The notes beneath the pieces were generated by a model. The model made no database searches. It worked only from the letters and a program-made list of their open reading frames with translations, and was not told the origin of the DNA. Shown here in pieces: positions 17,069 to 25,156 of a stretch of 64,000 nucleotides of DNA; positions within the stretch are counted from its first letter, which is position 1, and the number at the start of each line of letters is the position of its first letter. A program made the translations under genes and the position numbers. Source of the DNA: Streptomyces celluloflavus (lineage in GTDB: Bacteria; Actinomycetota; Actinomycetes; Streptomycetales; Streptomycetaceae); NCBI GenBank assembly GCA_000720995.1, contig JOEL01000006.1, forward strand, positions 1-64,000, given 5' to 3'.

Positions 17069-18730
17069 TCATGCGCGGTCGCGCAGCTCCCGTCGGAGGA
17101 TCTTGCCACTCGTGGTTTTCGGCAGCTCCGGCAGGATCTCCACCTCCCGGGGATATTTGTACGCCGCCAGCCGCTCCTTGCAGTAGGCGATCAGCTCCGC
17201 GGGCGCCGGGCCGGTCCCCGGCCGCAGGCTCACATACGCCTTCACCGACTCGCCCCGGTAGGCGTCGGGCACGCCGACGACGGCCGCCTCGCGCACCGCC
17301 GGGTGGGTGTAGAGCACGTCCTCGACCTCCCGCGGCCACACCTTGAAACCGGCGGCGTTGATCATGTCCTTCTTGCGGTCCACGACGTACAGCCAGCCGT
17401 CGCGGTCCATGAAGCCGATATCGCCGGTGCGCAGTTCGCCGTCCGGAATGCTCTCGGCGGTGGCGTCCGGCCGCCGCCAGTAGCCGGGCACCACCTGCGG
17501 ACCGCGCACCGCGATCTCGCCCTGCTCGCCGAACGGCACGTCCCGGCCGCCCTCGTCGATGATCCGGACCACCGTGTCCGGGCCCGGCACACCGACCGCC
17601 AGAGTGCCGGAGACCGCGTCGACCGGCGCCTCCTTGCCGGGCGGGACGCTGGCACACGGGGCGGTGCACTCGGTCAGGCCGTAACCGTTGTGGAGGTACG
17701 GACCGAAACCGGAGCGGAACTTCGCCACCAGCGCGGGCGGCAGCGGCGCACCGCCCGAGGACATCATCCGGAAGGACGCGAAGTGCTCCCGGCTGACCTC
17801 GGGATGGGCCATCAGCGCCATGTACGCGGTGGACGGGCCGACGGTGTAGGCGGGGCGGTGCTCCAGGAAGGCGTCCAGGACGACGCCCGCCTCGAAGCGG
17901 TAGGCCAGTACGAGGGTGCCGGCGTTGCCGAGGGCGGCGGACAGCTGGCAGACCATACCGGTGATGTGGAAGAGCGGGGCGAGCGCGAAGTACGTGGCGC
18001 CTTCCGGGAGGGGCAGACCGGTGCGCTGCCGCTCGGCGTTGTACGTGATGTTGCCGTGGGTGTTGGTGGCGCCCTTGGGGGTTCCGCTGGTGCCGGAGGT
18101 GTAGCTGATCAGCGCGATGTCGTCGGCGGTGAGGGCCGGACCGTCCGGAACGGTACCTGTCTCCCCGCCCGTGCGGGCGACGGTCAGCAGATCGTCGGCA
18201 CCCTCACGCGCCCCGAGCCGCTCACCGCGCAGCACCCGGGGATCGTCGCGGGTCTGGAGCTCCCACTCGCAGGCGGTCAGCGCGATCCGTACGGAGGGCG
18301 CCTCGGCGGCGGTGGCACGCAGGAAGCCGTCCCAGGTGTGGTCGGCGCAGATGACGGCGGTGACCTCGGCGTCGTGCAGGATGTGCCGCATCTCCCCGGC
18401 CTTGTACATCGGGTTGACGGGGACGGCCACCCCGCCCGCCTTCCAGACCCCGAGCAGCGCGAGCACGAAGTGCGGGGTGTTCTGGAGCATCACCGCGGCC
18501 CGGTCCCCGCGCCGGAAGCCGCGGCCGGCGAGGTGCGCGGCGACGCCGTCGGAGAGCGCGTCGGCCTCGGCGTAGGTCAGCCGTCCGTCGAAGTAGGCGA
18601 GCGCGGTACGGCCGGGCGCACGCCGGACCGCGTCCCGGAAGGCATGCAGCGGCGAGGCCGGCGGCTGAACGGGCGCGCGCTGGGCGTCGTTGAGCTGCGC
18701 CAGCCACGGCTTGTCCTGGTACGAGGTCAT
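17069..18730 (-). CDS. Acyl-CoA synthetase (AMP-dependent ligase, LvaE-like)
   Basis: A 553-aa ANL-superfamily ligase. Seen: ISYTSGTSGTPKGATNTHG (ATP-binding A3 motif) near residue 193, GYGLTECTAPCASVPPG (A5), ELRTGDIGFMDRDGWLYVVD (A7), RKKDMINAAGFKVWPREVED (A8) and the catalytic Lys motif KTTSGKILRRELR (A10) at the C-terminus. It should activate a carboxylic acid to its CoA thioester. Substrate range is unknown. The start at 18730 begins MTSYQDKPW; a GTG further upstream is possible. Transcribed with the TetR gene; the SDR gene is 312 bases upstream across a repeat-rich gap. In the lva pathway the matching enzyme is LvaE. Confidence 0.9.
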   Translation of the reverse strand: MTSYQDKPWLAQLNDAQRAPVQPPASPLHAFRDAVRRAPGRTALAYFDGRLTYAEADALSDGVAAHLAGRGFRRGDRAAVMLQNTPHFVLALLGVWKAGGVAVPVNPMYKAGEMRHILHDAEVTAVICADHTWDGFLRATAAEAPSVRIALTACEWELQTRDDPRVLRGERLGAREGADDLLTVARTGGETGTVPDGPALTADDIALISYTSGTSGTPKGATNTHGNITYNAERQRTGLPLPEGATYFALAPLFHITGMVCQLSAALGNAGTLVLAYRFEAGVVLDAFLEHRPAYTVGPSTAYMALMAHPEVSREHFASFRMMSSGGAPLPPALVAKFRSGFGPYLHNGYGLTECTAPCASVPPGKEAPVDAVSGTLAVGVPGPDTVVRIIDEGGRDVPFGEQGEIAVRGPQVVPGYWRRPDATAESIPDGELRTGDIGFMDRDGWLYVVDRKKDMINAAGFKVWPREVEDVLYTHPAVREAAVVGVPDAYRGESVKAYVSLRPGTGPAPAELIAYCKERLAAYKYPREVEILPELPKTTSGKILRRELRDRA

Positions 18731-19042
18731 CGGGTGCGGCCCTCTCTTCCTGGTCACTGGTCGGCTGGTCAGGTGGTCGGCTGGTCACGTGGTTGCCTGG
18801 TCACCTGGTGGTCCGGTGGTCCGGTGGCTGGTCGCCTCGGTGGTGTGGTTTTCGTCTGAATCGTCCTTGTTAGGTGCGGGGGGTGTGCGGGCGGGGTGGA
18901 GCGGGGCCGGGTCGGGCTGCCTGGTTCCGGTCCGGGGTGGTTCCGTCCCCGCCTGGTTCCGCCCCCGTCCGGTCCGCCCCGTCCGGTCCGCCCCGTCCGC
19001 CCCGTCCGGTCCGGTCCCGGTCCGGTCCCCGGGAGCGCGACG
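18731..19042. repeat. Repeat-rich gap between SDR and acyl-CoA synthetase genes
   Basis: Two low-complexity blocks: degenerate CTGGTC(A/G)-type repeats at about 18755-18850, and a CCGGTCCGCCCCGT-type repeat at about 18945-19030. No gene. Whether transcription continues through from the SDR gene cannot be told. Confidence 0.7.
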
Positions 19043-19819
19043 CTAGGAGGCGTCCCGGCCCTCCGCCTTCTCCCACTTCCGCTGGAGGTGGTTCATACCG
19101 CTGAGCCACTGGTCCGGGTCGGCGGCCCGCGCGGCGTAGTAGCCGGCGACCTCCGGATGCGGCAGCACCAGGAACCGGCCCGCCTCGATGGCGGCGAACA
19201 GCGCGTCCGCGACGGCCTCGGGTTCGACGGCCCCCGCCCTGAGGACCAGGTCACCGGCGGTTCCGGTACCGGCGAGCATGTCGGTACGGACGCCCTGCGG
19301 ACAGATGGCGTGTACGTCGATGCCCCGGTGGCGATAAGTCGCGGAGAGCCATTCGGCGAAGGCGTAGGCACCGTGCTTGGTGACGCTGTACGGCGCGGAC
19401 CCGACCATGGTGAGCAGCCCGGCGGCCGAGACCGTCGAGACGAACCGCCCACTGCCGCGCTCCAGCCAGTGCGGCACCAACTCGCGGGCGGCCCGCACAT
19501 GCGCCATGACATTGACGTCCCAGGCTTGCTGCCAGACGTCCTCGGCCGCCTCGGGCCCGCCCGCGTCGCCCCGGCCGGCGTTGGCGCAGAAGATGTCGAC
19601 GGCGCCGCCGAGCGCCTCCCGCGCGGCCGGGACGACGGCGGAGGCGTCACCCGGCACCGCGATGGCCCCGATCTCGGCCGCGGTCCGCTCGGCCTTCTCC
19701 CGGTCCAGGTCATTGACCACCACCCGAGCCCCCTCGGCGACGAACCGGCGCGCCAGCGCGGCGCCGATCCCCCCGCCCGCTCCGGTGACGACAACGGCCT
19801 TGTCCCGTACGGCTTCCAC
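19043..19819 (-). CDS. Short-chain dehydrogenase/reductase (LvaD-like context)
   Basis: A 258-aa classical SDR. Seen: cofactor motif VVVTGAGGGIGAALA (TGxxxGxG) at residues 8-22, NDLD after strand 2 (NAD(H)-type acidic end), CANAGRG, and catalytic Ser in STVSAAG with YSVTK as the Tyr/Lys pair. GTG 19819 has GGGAG eight bases upstream. It leads the minus-strand unit with the acyl-CoA synthetase and TetR; in the lva pathway the SDR (LvaD) reduces a 4-oxoacyl-CoA to 4-hydroxyacyl-CoA. A half operator CATACCGACT lies about 365 bases upstream. Confidence 0.85.
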   Translation of the reverse strand: MEAVRDKAVVVTGAGGGIGAALARRFVAEGARVVVNDLDREKAERTAAEIGAIAVPGDASAVVPAAREALGGAVDIFCANAGRGDAGGPEAAEDVWQQAWDVNVMAHVRAARELVPHWLERGSGRFVSTVSAAGLLTMVGSAPYSVTKHGAYAFAEWLSATYRHRGIDVHAICPQGVRTDMLAGTGTAGDLVLRAGAVEPEAVADALFAAIEAGRFLVLPHPEVAGYYAARAADPDQWLSGMNHLQRKWEKAEGRDAS

Positions 19820-19848
19820 GCTGGGTCTCCCTCGGTTACGCGATTGGG

Positions 19849-19920
19849 CTTGGTGGTGGGTTTGGTCTTGGTGGTGGGCTTGAGCTTGGTGGTGGGCTTG
19901 GTCTCGGCCTTGGCCGTGGT
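19849..19920. repeat. 18-bp tandem repeat, four copies
   Basis: Units CTTGGTGGTGGGTTTGGT, CTTGGTGGTGGGCTTGAG, CTTGGTGGTGGGCTTGGT and a diverged fourth copy, directly before the SDR ribosome site region, so probably inside its 5' leader. Confidence 0.75.
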
Positions 19921-20170
19921 CGGTCGTCCCTGTCGGAGTCGGTCGGTCTCTGTAGGAGTCGGTCGGAGTCGGTCTTGGTGGCGCGCGGTCTGAGTCGCAT
20001 GCGGTTTTGGTGGCGCACGCGGTCTCGGTCACGCACGATCTCGGTCGCGCGCGACTCCGGCCGGCAGGGCACCGGCTACAGGTGACCGGCCCACAGGTGA
20101 CCGGCCGACAGATCGCAACCGATCGCCTCCGACTCGGCTGACAGGCGGACGGATCGACTGGCGGCAGACT

Positions 20171-20187
20171 AACCAGTCGGTATGTCT
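20171..20187. promoter_or_regulatory. Second CATACCGACT site, before the SDR unit
   Basis: On the minus strand reads CATACCGACTGGTTAGT, sharing the first ten bases with the palindrome at 13934-13953 and the following N-GT; the right half is degenerate. It is on the upstream side of the SDR/synthetase/TetR unit, as expected for an autoregulated TetR regulon. Confidence 0.5.
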
Positions 20188-20356
20188 GGTGGAAGGGGTC
20201 CGCCACCGCGATGGCCGGATGCGTTCCCGTGGCACTGTGGCGGCCGGCCGGGTCGTTCCACGGCACGCCCGCCGCCGAATACGTTTCAGCCGTTTCAGGA
20301 CAGCGCAACGGCCCGAGTGCGTTCCGGCAGGTTCCTCATCCGCAATCCGCATTCGC

Positions 20357-20480
20357 ATGACAGCCGAGTACGCCCTGCGGCGATGTGCAGCCGATTACGT
20401 CCTGTGGCGGTGCGACAGCCGAATACGTCCCTGCGGCAGTGCGGCAGTGCGACAGTGCGGCAGTGCGGCAGTGCGGCAGC
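20357..20480. repeat. 27/28-bp and 8-bp tandem repeats
   Basis: Three copies of a unit beginning (A)CAGCCGA-TACGTCCTG run from about 20357 to 20440, followed by five copies of CAGTGCGG (one with A for G). Non-coding. Confidence 0.7.
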
Positions 20481-20797
20481 CGAACATGTCCCTGCGGCAG
20501 CGGAGTGGCTGCCGAGCCCGTTCTACGGCGACGGCGCGGCAGCCCAACGCGTCCCCGGGCGACGCGACAACCGAACGTGTACCGCCTTGGTGTGACGGCC
20601 CGGCACGTTCCACATCGGCCCGAGGCGCGTTAGCGTGCGCACGACACACACCACGGTCGCCCCGCCCGTCCCCCGGTCCTCCTGTCTCCCAGTTCCCGCT
20701 CCCCCTCTGGTCACTGCTCCCTCAGCGACCACCCCCCTCAGCGCTCCACCACCGACCACCCTCTCGGTGACCCCTGACTGATCACGGAGGTCTGCGC

Positions 20798-22138
20798 ATG
20801 GCCCTGTCGAGACGCGTACTGCTCGGGCATCTGGCGGCGACCGGCGCGGCTGGCGCAGCGCTCACCGCGACGGCGGGGTCGGCCCGTGCGGCGGGTGCGA
20901 CCCAAGCCGCAGGTGCGGCCGCGGACTCGGCCCACCTGCCGGGCCCGCCCCGAGCCGCGCGGCCGGGGCCCGGCGGGCGGCGGGTCCGCACCGGCTTCGA
21001 CCGACTGGCCGCCGACGGCTACCGCCTCCTCGACGGCCACCGCATCGGCATCGTCACCAACCCCACCGGTATCACCCCGGACCTGCGCCACATCGTGGAC
21101 GTGATGCACGCCGACAACCGGGTAAGGCTGACCGCCGTCTTCGGCCCCGAACACGGCTTCCGGGGCACCGCCCAGGCGGGCGGCTCGGAGGGCCGCTACG
21201 ACGACCCGGCCACCGGCCTGTCCGTCTACGACACCTACGACAAAAGCGGCAAAGAACTCGCCGACATCTTCACCGCCTCCGGCGTGGACACCGTCATCTT
21301 CGACATCCAGGACGTCGGCGCACGCTTCTACACCTACATCTGGACCCTCTACGACTGCATGGTGGCCGCCGCCCTCGCCGGCAAACGGTTCGTGGTCCTG
21401 GACCGCCCCAACCCGGTAACCGGCCGCTCGGCCACCGGCCCGGTACTGGACAAGGCGTACGCCTCCTTCGTCGGCCGCGAGCCCATCTCACAGGCCCACG
21501 GCATGACGGTGGCGGAGTTGGCCCTCCTGTTCAACGGCGAGTTCGTCCCGAAGGCCGCCGGCTGGCCGGTGACGCTGGACACCGTCCTGATGACGGCCTG
21601 GCGGCGCGACGACTTCTTCGACGCCACGGGACTGCCCTGGGTACCACCCAGCCCCAACATGCCCACCCCCGACACCGCCCTCGTCTACGCCGGCACCTGC
21701 CTCTTCGAGGGCACCAACCTCTCCGAAGGCCGCGGCACCACCCGCCCGTTCGAACTGCTCGGCGCACCCGGCATCGACCACCGCTGGTCCGCCGCCGCCA
21801 ACGAACTGGCCCTCCCCGGCGTCCACTTCAGAGAGGCATACTTCGCCCCCACCTTCTCCAAATTCCAGGGCAAAACCATCGGCGGCCTCCAACTCCACCT
21901 CCACGACCGCACCACCTTCGACCCGGTACGCACCGGCATCGCCCTACTCGTCACCGCAAAACAAACCTGGCCCGACTTCACCTGGCGCCCGGACCACGCC
22001 ATCGACCACCTCACCGGCTCCGCCACCGTACGAACCATGATCGACGCGGGCGCGGGGGCGGACAAGGTGGTCGCCTCTTGGCACAATGGACTCCGGCGGT
22101 TCCAGGGGGTGAGGGAAAGGTATTTGCGGTATCGGTGA
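20798..22138 (+). CDS. Exported NamZ-type (DUF1343) exo-muramidase-like protein
   Basis: A 446-aa secreted protein. The N-terminus MALSRRVLLGHLAATGAAGA is a twin-arginine-type signal with SRRVLL, followed by an Ala-rich cleavage region. The body shows DUF1343/NamZ landmarks: GIVTNPTGITPDLRHIVDVM, FGPEHGFRGTAQAGG, DTVIFDIQDVGARFYTYIWT, VLDRPNPVTG, HGMTVAELALLFNGE and SEGRGTTRPFELLGAPGID. Characterised NamZ removes terminal MurNAc from peptidoglycan fragments. ATG 20798 follows a good CGGAGG ribosome site. It appears monocistronic. It marks the edge of the decayed island that begins about 250 bases downstream. Confidence 0.9.
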   Translation: MALSRRVLLGHLAATGAAGAALTATAGSARAAGATQAAGAAADSAHLPGPPRAARPGPGGRRVRTGFDRLAADGYRLLDGHRIGIVTNPTGITPDLRHIVDVMHADNRVRLTAVFGPEHGFRGTAQAGGSEGRYDDPATGLSVYDTYDKSGKELADIFTASGVDTVIFDIQDVGARFYTYIWTLYDCMVAAALAGKRFVVLDRPNPVTGRSATGPVLDKAYASFVGREPISQAHGMTVAELALLFNGEFVPKAAGWPVTLDTVLMTAWRRDDFFDATGLPWVPPSPNMPTPDTALVYAGTCLFEGTNLSEGRGTTRPFELLGAPGIDHRWSAAANELALPGVHFREAYFAPTFSKFQGKTIGGLQLHLHDRTTFDPVRTGIALLVTAKQTWPDFTWRPDHAIDHLTGSATVRTMIDAGAGADKVVASWHNGLRRFQGVRERYLRYR

Positions 22139-22397
22139 GGGGTGCCGGCCGACCCACCTCCTCAACACCACACCACACCGTAATCTGACTATTCATCACG
22201 GCATTGCAGGAATAATCATGCATCCCACCGCACGCCAACCGAGCCTTACGACCCAGCCAGCAGATTCCATCGGACCGAATTACAACAGGGGCGTCCGGGC
22301 CTAGATTCCACCACCCGCTAAGGGATCACTCGGGCCACGATCCGAGGAAACGCCGCAGCGAACCTCGCCATTCCTTCCGAAAGCAAACACCTTGCGG

Positions 22398-22994
22398 CTA
22401 TTTATCAGACACCGACTTCCCATTAACGCCAGCACCCTCCCGAGAACGCTCAGCTTTACAAAGAACGTACCGATCGCGCACGTCAGGATCACCAACCAAG
22501 TAATATAGACACGGACTTCCCGTTTCCCTCACAGAACTCAAAATCCACGTCACCTTTCCCGACGACAATGCGCTCCCCGACGGCCGACGAGGCGCCTCAC
22601 CGGAACCTCCGCCTCGCGATCCGGAGTTCGCGACCCCACCATCCGACTGGATCGTCAACCTGACCAAGGTGTCCCCACCGACGGACATCCCCCCTTTATA
22701 TTCGCCAGAATTAACCATCTCCCATTTTCCATTGCCAGTGATTCGCGACTCTTCATCAAACTGGAATTCCTGAACCCCCAACCGCTCAACAGCGGCCCTC
22801 CCTCCTCCTTCCAGAACGACTCTCGCCCCACCACTCCCCTCCCAAATACCTTCAATCTCACCCGCGATCAGCCGTTGCGATGCCGGCAAAGGCTGGTATC
22901 TAGCATCTGGAGTACACGCCCCGAGCAGCAACACGCACGGAGCAATCGCGACGCGAAGGACCTTCGATCGCACTCTCGCCACTCGACCAGCCAT
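22398..22994 (-). CDS. Putative secreted lipoprotein, paralogue of the 24521-25033 gene
   Basis: A 198-aa protein with a basic N-terminus, hydrophobic stretch VAIAPCVLLLGAC and lipobox LLGAC (Cys near residue 24), so a membrane-anchored exported lipoprotein. The mature part is beta-rich: IAGEIEGIWEGSGGARVVLE, VERLGVQEFQFDEESRITGN, YYLVGDPDVRDRYVLCK. The same blocks occur in the gene at 24521-25033 (VGVLVGEWRGPEDARLTLSD; GQEMDFDDHWSLSGSGSW; YYVVGDPDARWFCQF). Function unknown. ATG 22994 has GGAG six bases upstream. Base composition is lower in G+C than its neighbours, fitting an acquired island. A toxin-immunity or cargo role is a guess. Confidence 0.75.
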   Translation of the reverse strand: MAGRVARVRSKVLRVAIAPCVLLLGACTPDARYQPLPASQRLIAGEIEGIWEGSGGARVVLEGGGRAAVERLGVQEFQFDEESRITGNGKWEMVNSGEYKGGMSVGGDTLVRLTIQSDGGVANSGSRGGGSGEAPRRPSGSALSSGKVTWILSSVRETGSPCLYYLVGDPDVRDRYVLCKAERSREGAGVNGKSVSDK

Positions 22995-23053
22995 CAACAC
23001 TCCACCCTCACATCGAGACACGTCCACGTACCGCCCAAAAACCACTTCCGGAC

Positions 23054-23647
23054 ACCCACATCCACTCAGTCCTCAGGTCCGCGCTGGAACACGCAGTCCG
23101 CGAGAACGACCTACCGCGCAACGTCGCACAGAACGTCACACCCCCGCGCCCCGACCAAGACACACCCAACCCCACACGACCGCCGAGGCCCGGCAGTTGC
23201 TCCGAGGTCAAGGCAACCGACTGCACGCGCCATACGAACTGACCCTGCGCACCGGACTCCGCAAAGGCGAACTCCTCGGTCTGCGCTGGGAAGACCTCAA
23301 CCTCGATGCGGACACCGCCTCCACCCGCCGCATCTTGCACGCGCACCACTGCCGGCGGTCTCACCACGCTCCTCCACAAGGCCGACCTCAGCCGCATCCG
23401 CTTCTACGAACTCGGACACTCGGTAGCCACCCTGCTCCTGGAGCAAGGCGTCGAACTCTTCGTGATCAAGGAACTCCTCGGCCACGTCCACATCTGCGTC
23501 ACCGCCACCGTCCATCCCCACGTCCGACTCCGCCCCCAGCGCAACGCCATCGACACCCTCAGCACCACCACTAACGGCCCTGCCAACGGAGAGTCGACCT
23601 GCGACGGCGACAACGACACACCGCTGTGCGGAGCCGCCGTCCGTTGA
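23054..23647 (+). pseudogene. Degenerate tyrosine-type integrase
   Basis: Reading three frames in order recovers an actinobacterial phage/AICE-type integrase: THIHSVLRSALEHAVREN then LPRNVAQNV (core-binding end) at 23054-23130; after a frameshift, TAEARQLLRGQGNRLHAPYE and LRTGLRKGELLGLRWEDLNL (box I Arg) at 23179-23320; then, after loss of roughly 80 codons and another frame change, LSRIRFYELGHSVATLLLEQ and GVELFVIKELLGHVHI. The usual HDLRH is YELGH here (Arg lost) and the catalytic Tyr of TVYAHV is His. It cannot be active. The same family recurs at 29945-30208. Confidence 0.85.
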
Positions 23648-23836
23648 CCTTGCCGTCAACTACCGCTGTCACCCACCGTAGAAGCCCCGCCAGGACACAC
23701 TTGACGGGACTTCACATTTGCAGCTGCGGAACAACACAGGAAGGTCGGCATATCCCCAGCAGAACGCCGATCTCATGCCGCATGCGAGAAACAGGCGAGA
23801 CCCCAGATAAAGCCTCTCCCGTTCCCTTCATAAGCA

Positions 23837-24244
23837 CTAAGAAGTTACCTTCCCCTCTTCGCTCAACAAGATCTGCACTTGCGAAGGAAATTGCGCATCA
23901 TCCACGATCACCGAGCAGAACACGAAGCCACGAAACCCCACAAATCGCATTCGGACATACTCATTCGGGTCATGCAACACGAGCCAACCAGAAGGACATG
24001 GGAGTGACACCTCGAAAAAGTTCGCAGGCAGCACCGAAGGAGGAGTCGACTTCCACACCTCACATTCGACAGGACCGTCAACACTGGCCTGGACGCCGAA
24101 GATGAGTGAACTACCCTCTCGATGCCAGCTACTCGACGCCGGATCCCAACCGGTGACGTCATCGCCACTCCCCGCATCTCGCAAGATGAGGCATCCGTGC
24201 TCGATTTTTGCCAGGAATGCGACCACAGGACCATCAGCCACCAT
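23837..24244 (-). CDS. Hypothetical small protein
   Basis: A 135-aa unrecognised protein, MVADGPVVAFLAKIEHGCLI to the C-terminus QILLSEEGKVTS. No signal peptide, membrane segment or zinc motif. It has a beta-strand-rich look with FFEVSLPCPSGWLVLHDPNE and RMRFVGFRGFVFCSVIVDDA. AAGGAGG stands two bases before ATG 24244 and five before the next codon GTG 24241, so GTG 24241 may be the true start. It lies between two paralogous lipoprotein genes on the same strand, in a region with toxin tips, so it is a candidate immunity protein (weak inference). Confidence 0.55.
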   Translation of the reverse strand: MVADGPVVAFLAKIEHGCLILRDAGSGDDVTGWDPASSSWHREGSSLIFGVQASVDGPVECEVWKSTPPSVLPANFFEVSLPCPSGWLVLHDPNEYVRMRFVGFRGFVFCSVIVDDAQFPSQVQILLSEEGKVTS

Positions 24245-24520
24245 TCCTCCTTGCTCCTCTCTTGCGAAAGTTGAGACTCGGCCCCGCCCTGCTTCCTGCC
24301 GCAGGAAAGACAGTGAGGAGTACGCCGTCTGAGGTGATCCGGGAGAGGCCAGCCTAGACGGCAGCTGGTGATCTGGGATCCAAGCCCCGCTCTTAGCGCC
24401 GGGGGCGCGGAGGGCAGATGTGGCAGCAGTGCGCATTTCCTGATTCATCGATCAGACCTTAAACGTGCCGAAGCCACCCGATGAGCTCTCAACTTCCAGT
24501 TGACTCGGCACGGAGGAGTG

Positions 24521-25033
24521 TCAGCTGCGGGTAAATTGACAAAACCATCGCGCATCGGGGTCGCCTACAACGTAATAAAGACGGAGACCCTTCTCTTCCT
24601 CCTTGACGCTCATTTCCCAGGTGTAGGCGGTTGGACTGCTCTTCCGTTCAGCAGGAGCATCGCCAGAGCCGTCCAACTCTTCCCGTCCGACCTTCGCGGT
24701 ACGTGACTTCCCGTTCTTGATCGTCACCTTCACCATTTGCCCTTCGGCCACAGTGCGGCCACCTTTGCGGGAGTCGAGGACCTGCCAGCTCCCACTTCCT
24801 GAGAGGCTCCAGTGGTCGTCGAAATCCATCTCTTGGCCTCGAAGGCGCGTTACTGTCGCCTCTCCCGTGTCGCTCAGGGTTAGGCGAGCATCTTCAGGTC
24901 CTCGCCACTCACCCACAAGCACCCCAACCTTGAAGTGAGGTGCCGGCGGTAGCGGTTCGTACGCCGTCGCACATGAAGCCGCCAGGAAAGCGAGTGACGC
25001 CATCCCCAAGTCGAGGAGTTTTCTGTTGCGCAT
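24521..25033 (-). CDS. Putative secreted lipoprotein, paralogue of the 22398-22994 gene
   Basis: A 170-aa protein: MRNRKLLDLGMASLAFLAAS then Cys, giving lipobox LAASC at about residue 21. The mature chain aligns by eye with the 22398-22994 product through VGEWRGPEDARLTLSD, RLRGQEMDFDDHWSLSGSGS, WQVLDSRKGG, MVKVTIKNG and YYVVGDPDARWFCQF. Lower G+C than flanking genes. Function unknown; predicted to sit on the outer face of the membrane. The start has no strong ribosome site. It is followed upstream by a dead IS. Confidence 0.75.
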   Translation of the reverse strand: MRNRKLLDLGMASLAFLAASCATAYEPLPPAPHFKVGVLVGEWRGPEDARLTLSDTGEATVTRLRGQEMDFDDHWSLSGSGSWQVLDSRKGGRTVAEGQMVKVTIKNGKSRTAKVGREELDGSGDAPAERKSSPTAYTWEMSVKEEEKGLRLYYVVGDPDARWFCQFTRS

Positions 25034-25099
25034 TACGGAGCTCGTTCCAACCTGTCGGTAGGGCTGGGGTGCTGGCGGGTGTGGGCTGTGCGGAACGAC

Positions 25100-25154
25100 G
25101 AAGCTCCTGGTAGACGGGTTCTCGACCAAGAACACCCGTGTCGTCAGGAGCTTC
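25100..25154. repeat. Inverted repeat at the left side of the IS remnant
   Basis: GAAGCTCCTG (25100-25109) and CAGGAGCTTC (25145-25154) are perfect inverted arms, with an inner ACGGGT/ACCCGT pair. It sits immediately before the transposase start and is probably the IS end with an internal hairpin. Confidence 0.6.
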
Positions 25155-25156
25155 GT

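Larger units (their letters stand above)
19820..20797. other. Nearly 1-kb gap dominated by short repeats
   Basis: No believable gene. Contents: 18-bp tandem repeats (19849-19920), CGGTCGGAGT-type repeats to about 19980, CGCACGCGGTCTCGGTC-type units near 20010-20060, GGTGACCGGCCCACA-type doublet near 20080-20110, the operator half-site at 20171-20187, and two tandem arrays at 20357-20480. Upstream of 20798 is an ordinary ribosome site (CGGAGG). Confidence 0.7.

Noticed and set aside
20189..20770. Plus-strand frame of 193 residues before the muramidase gene
   Set aside because: Its sequence comes from tandem CAGTGCGG and related repeats; no start signal or domain.
23008..23397. Minus-strand frame opposite the integrase relic
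   Set aside because: Recognisable integrase protein lies on the plus strand in three frames; the antisense frame has no domain.
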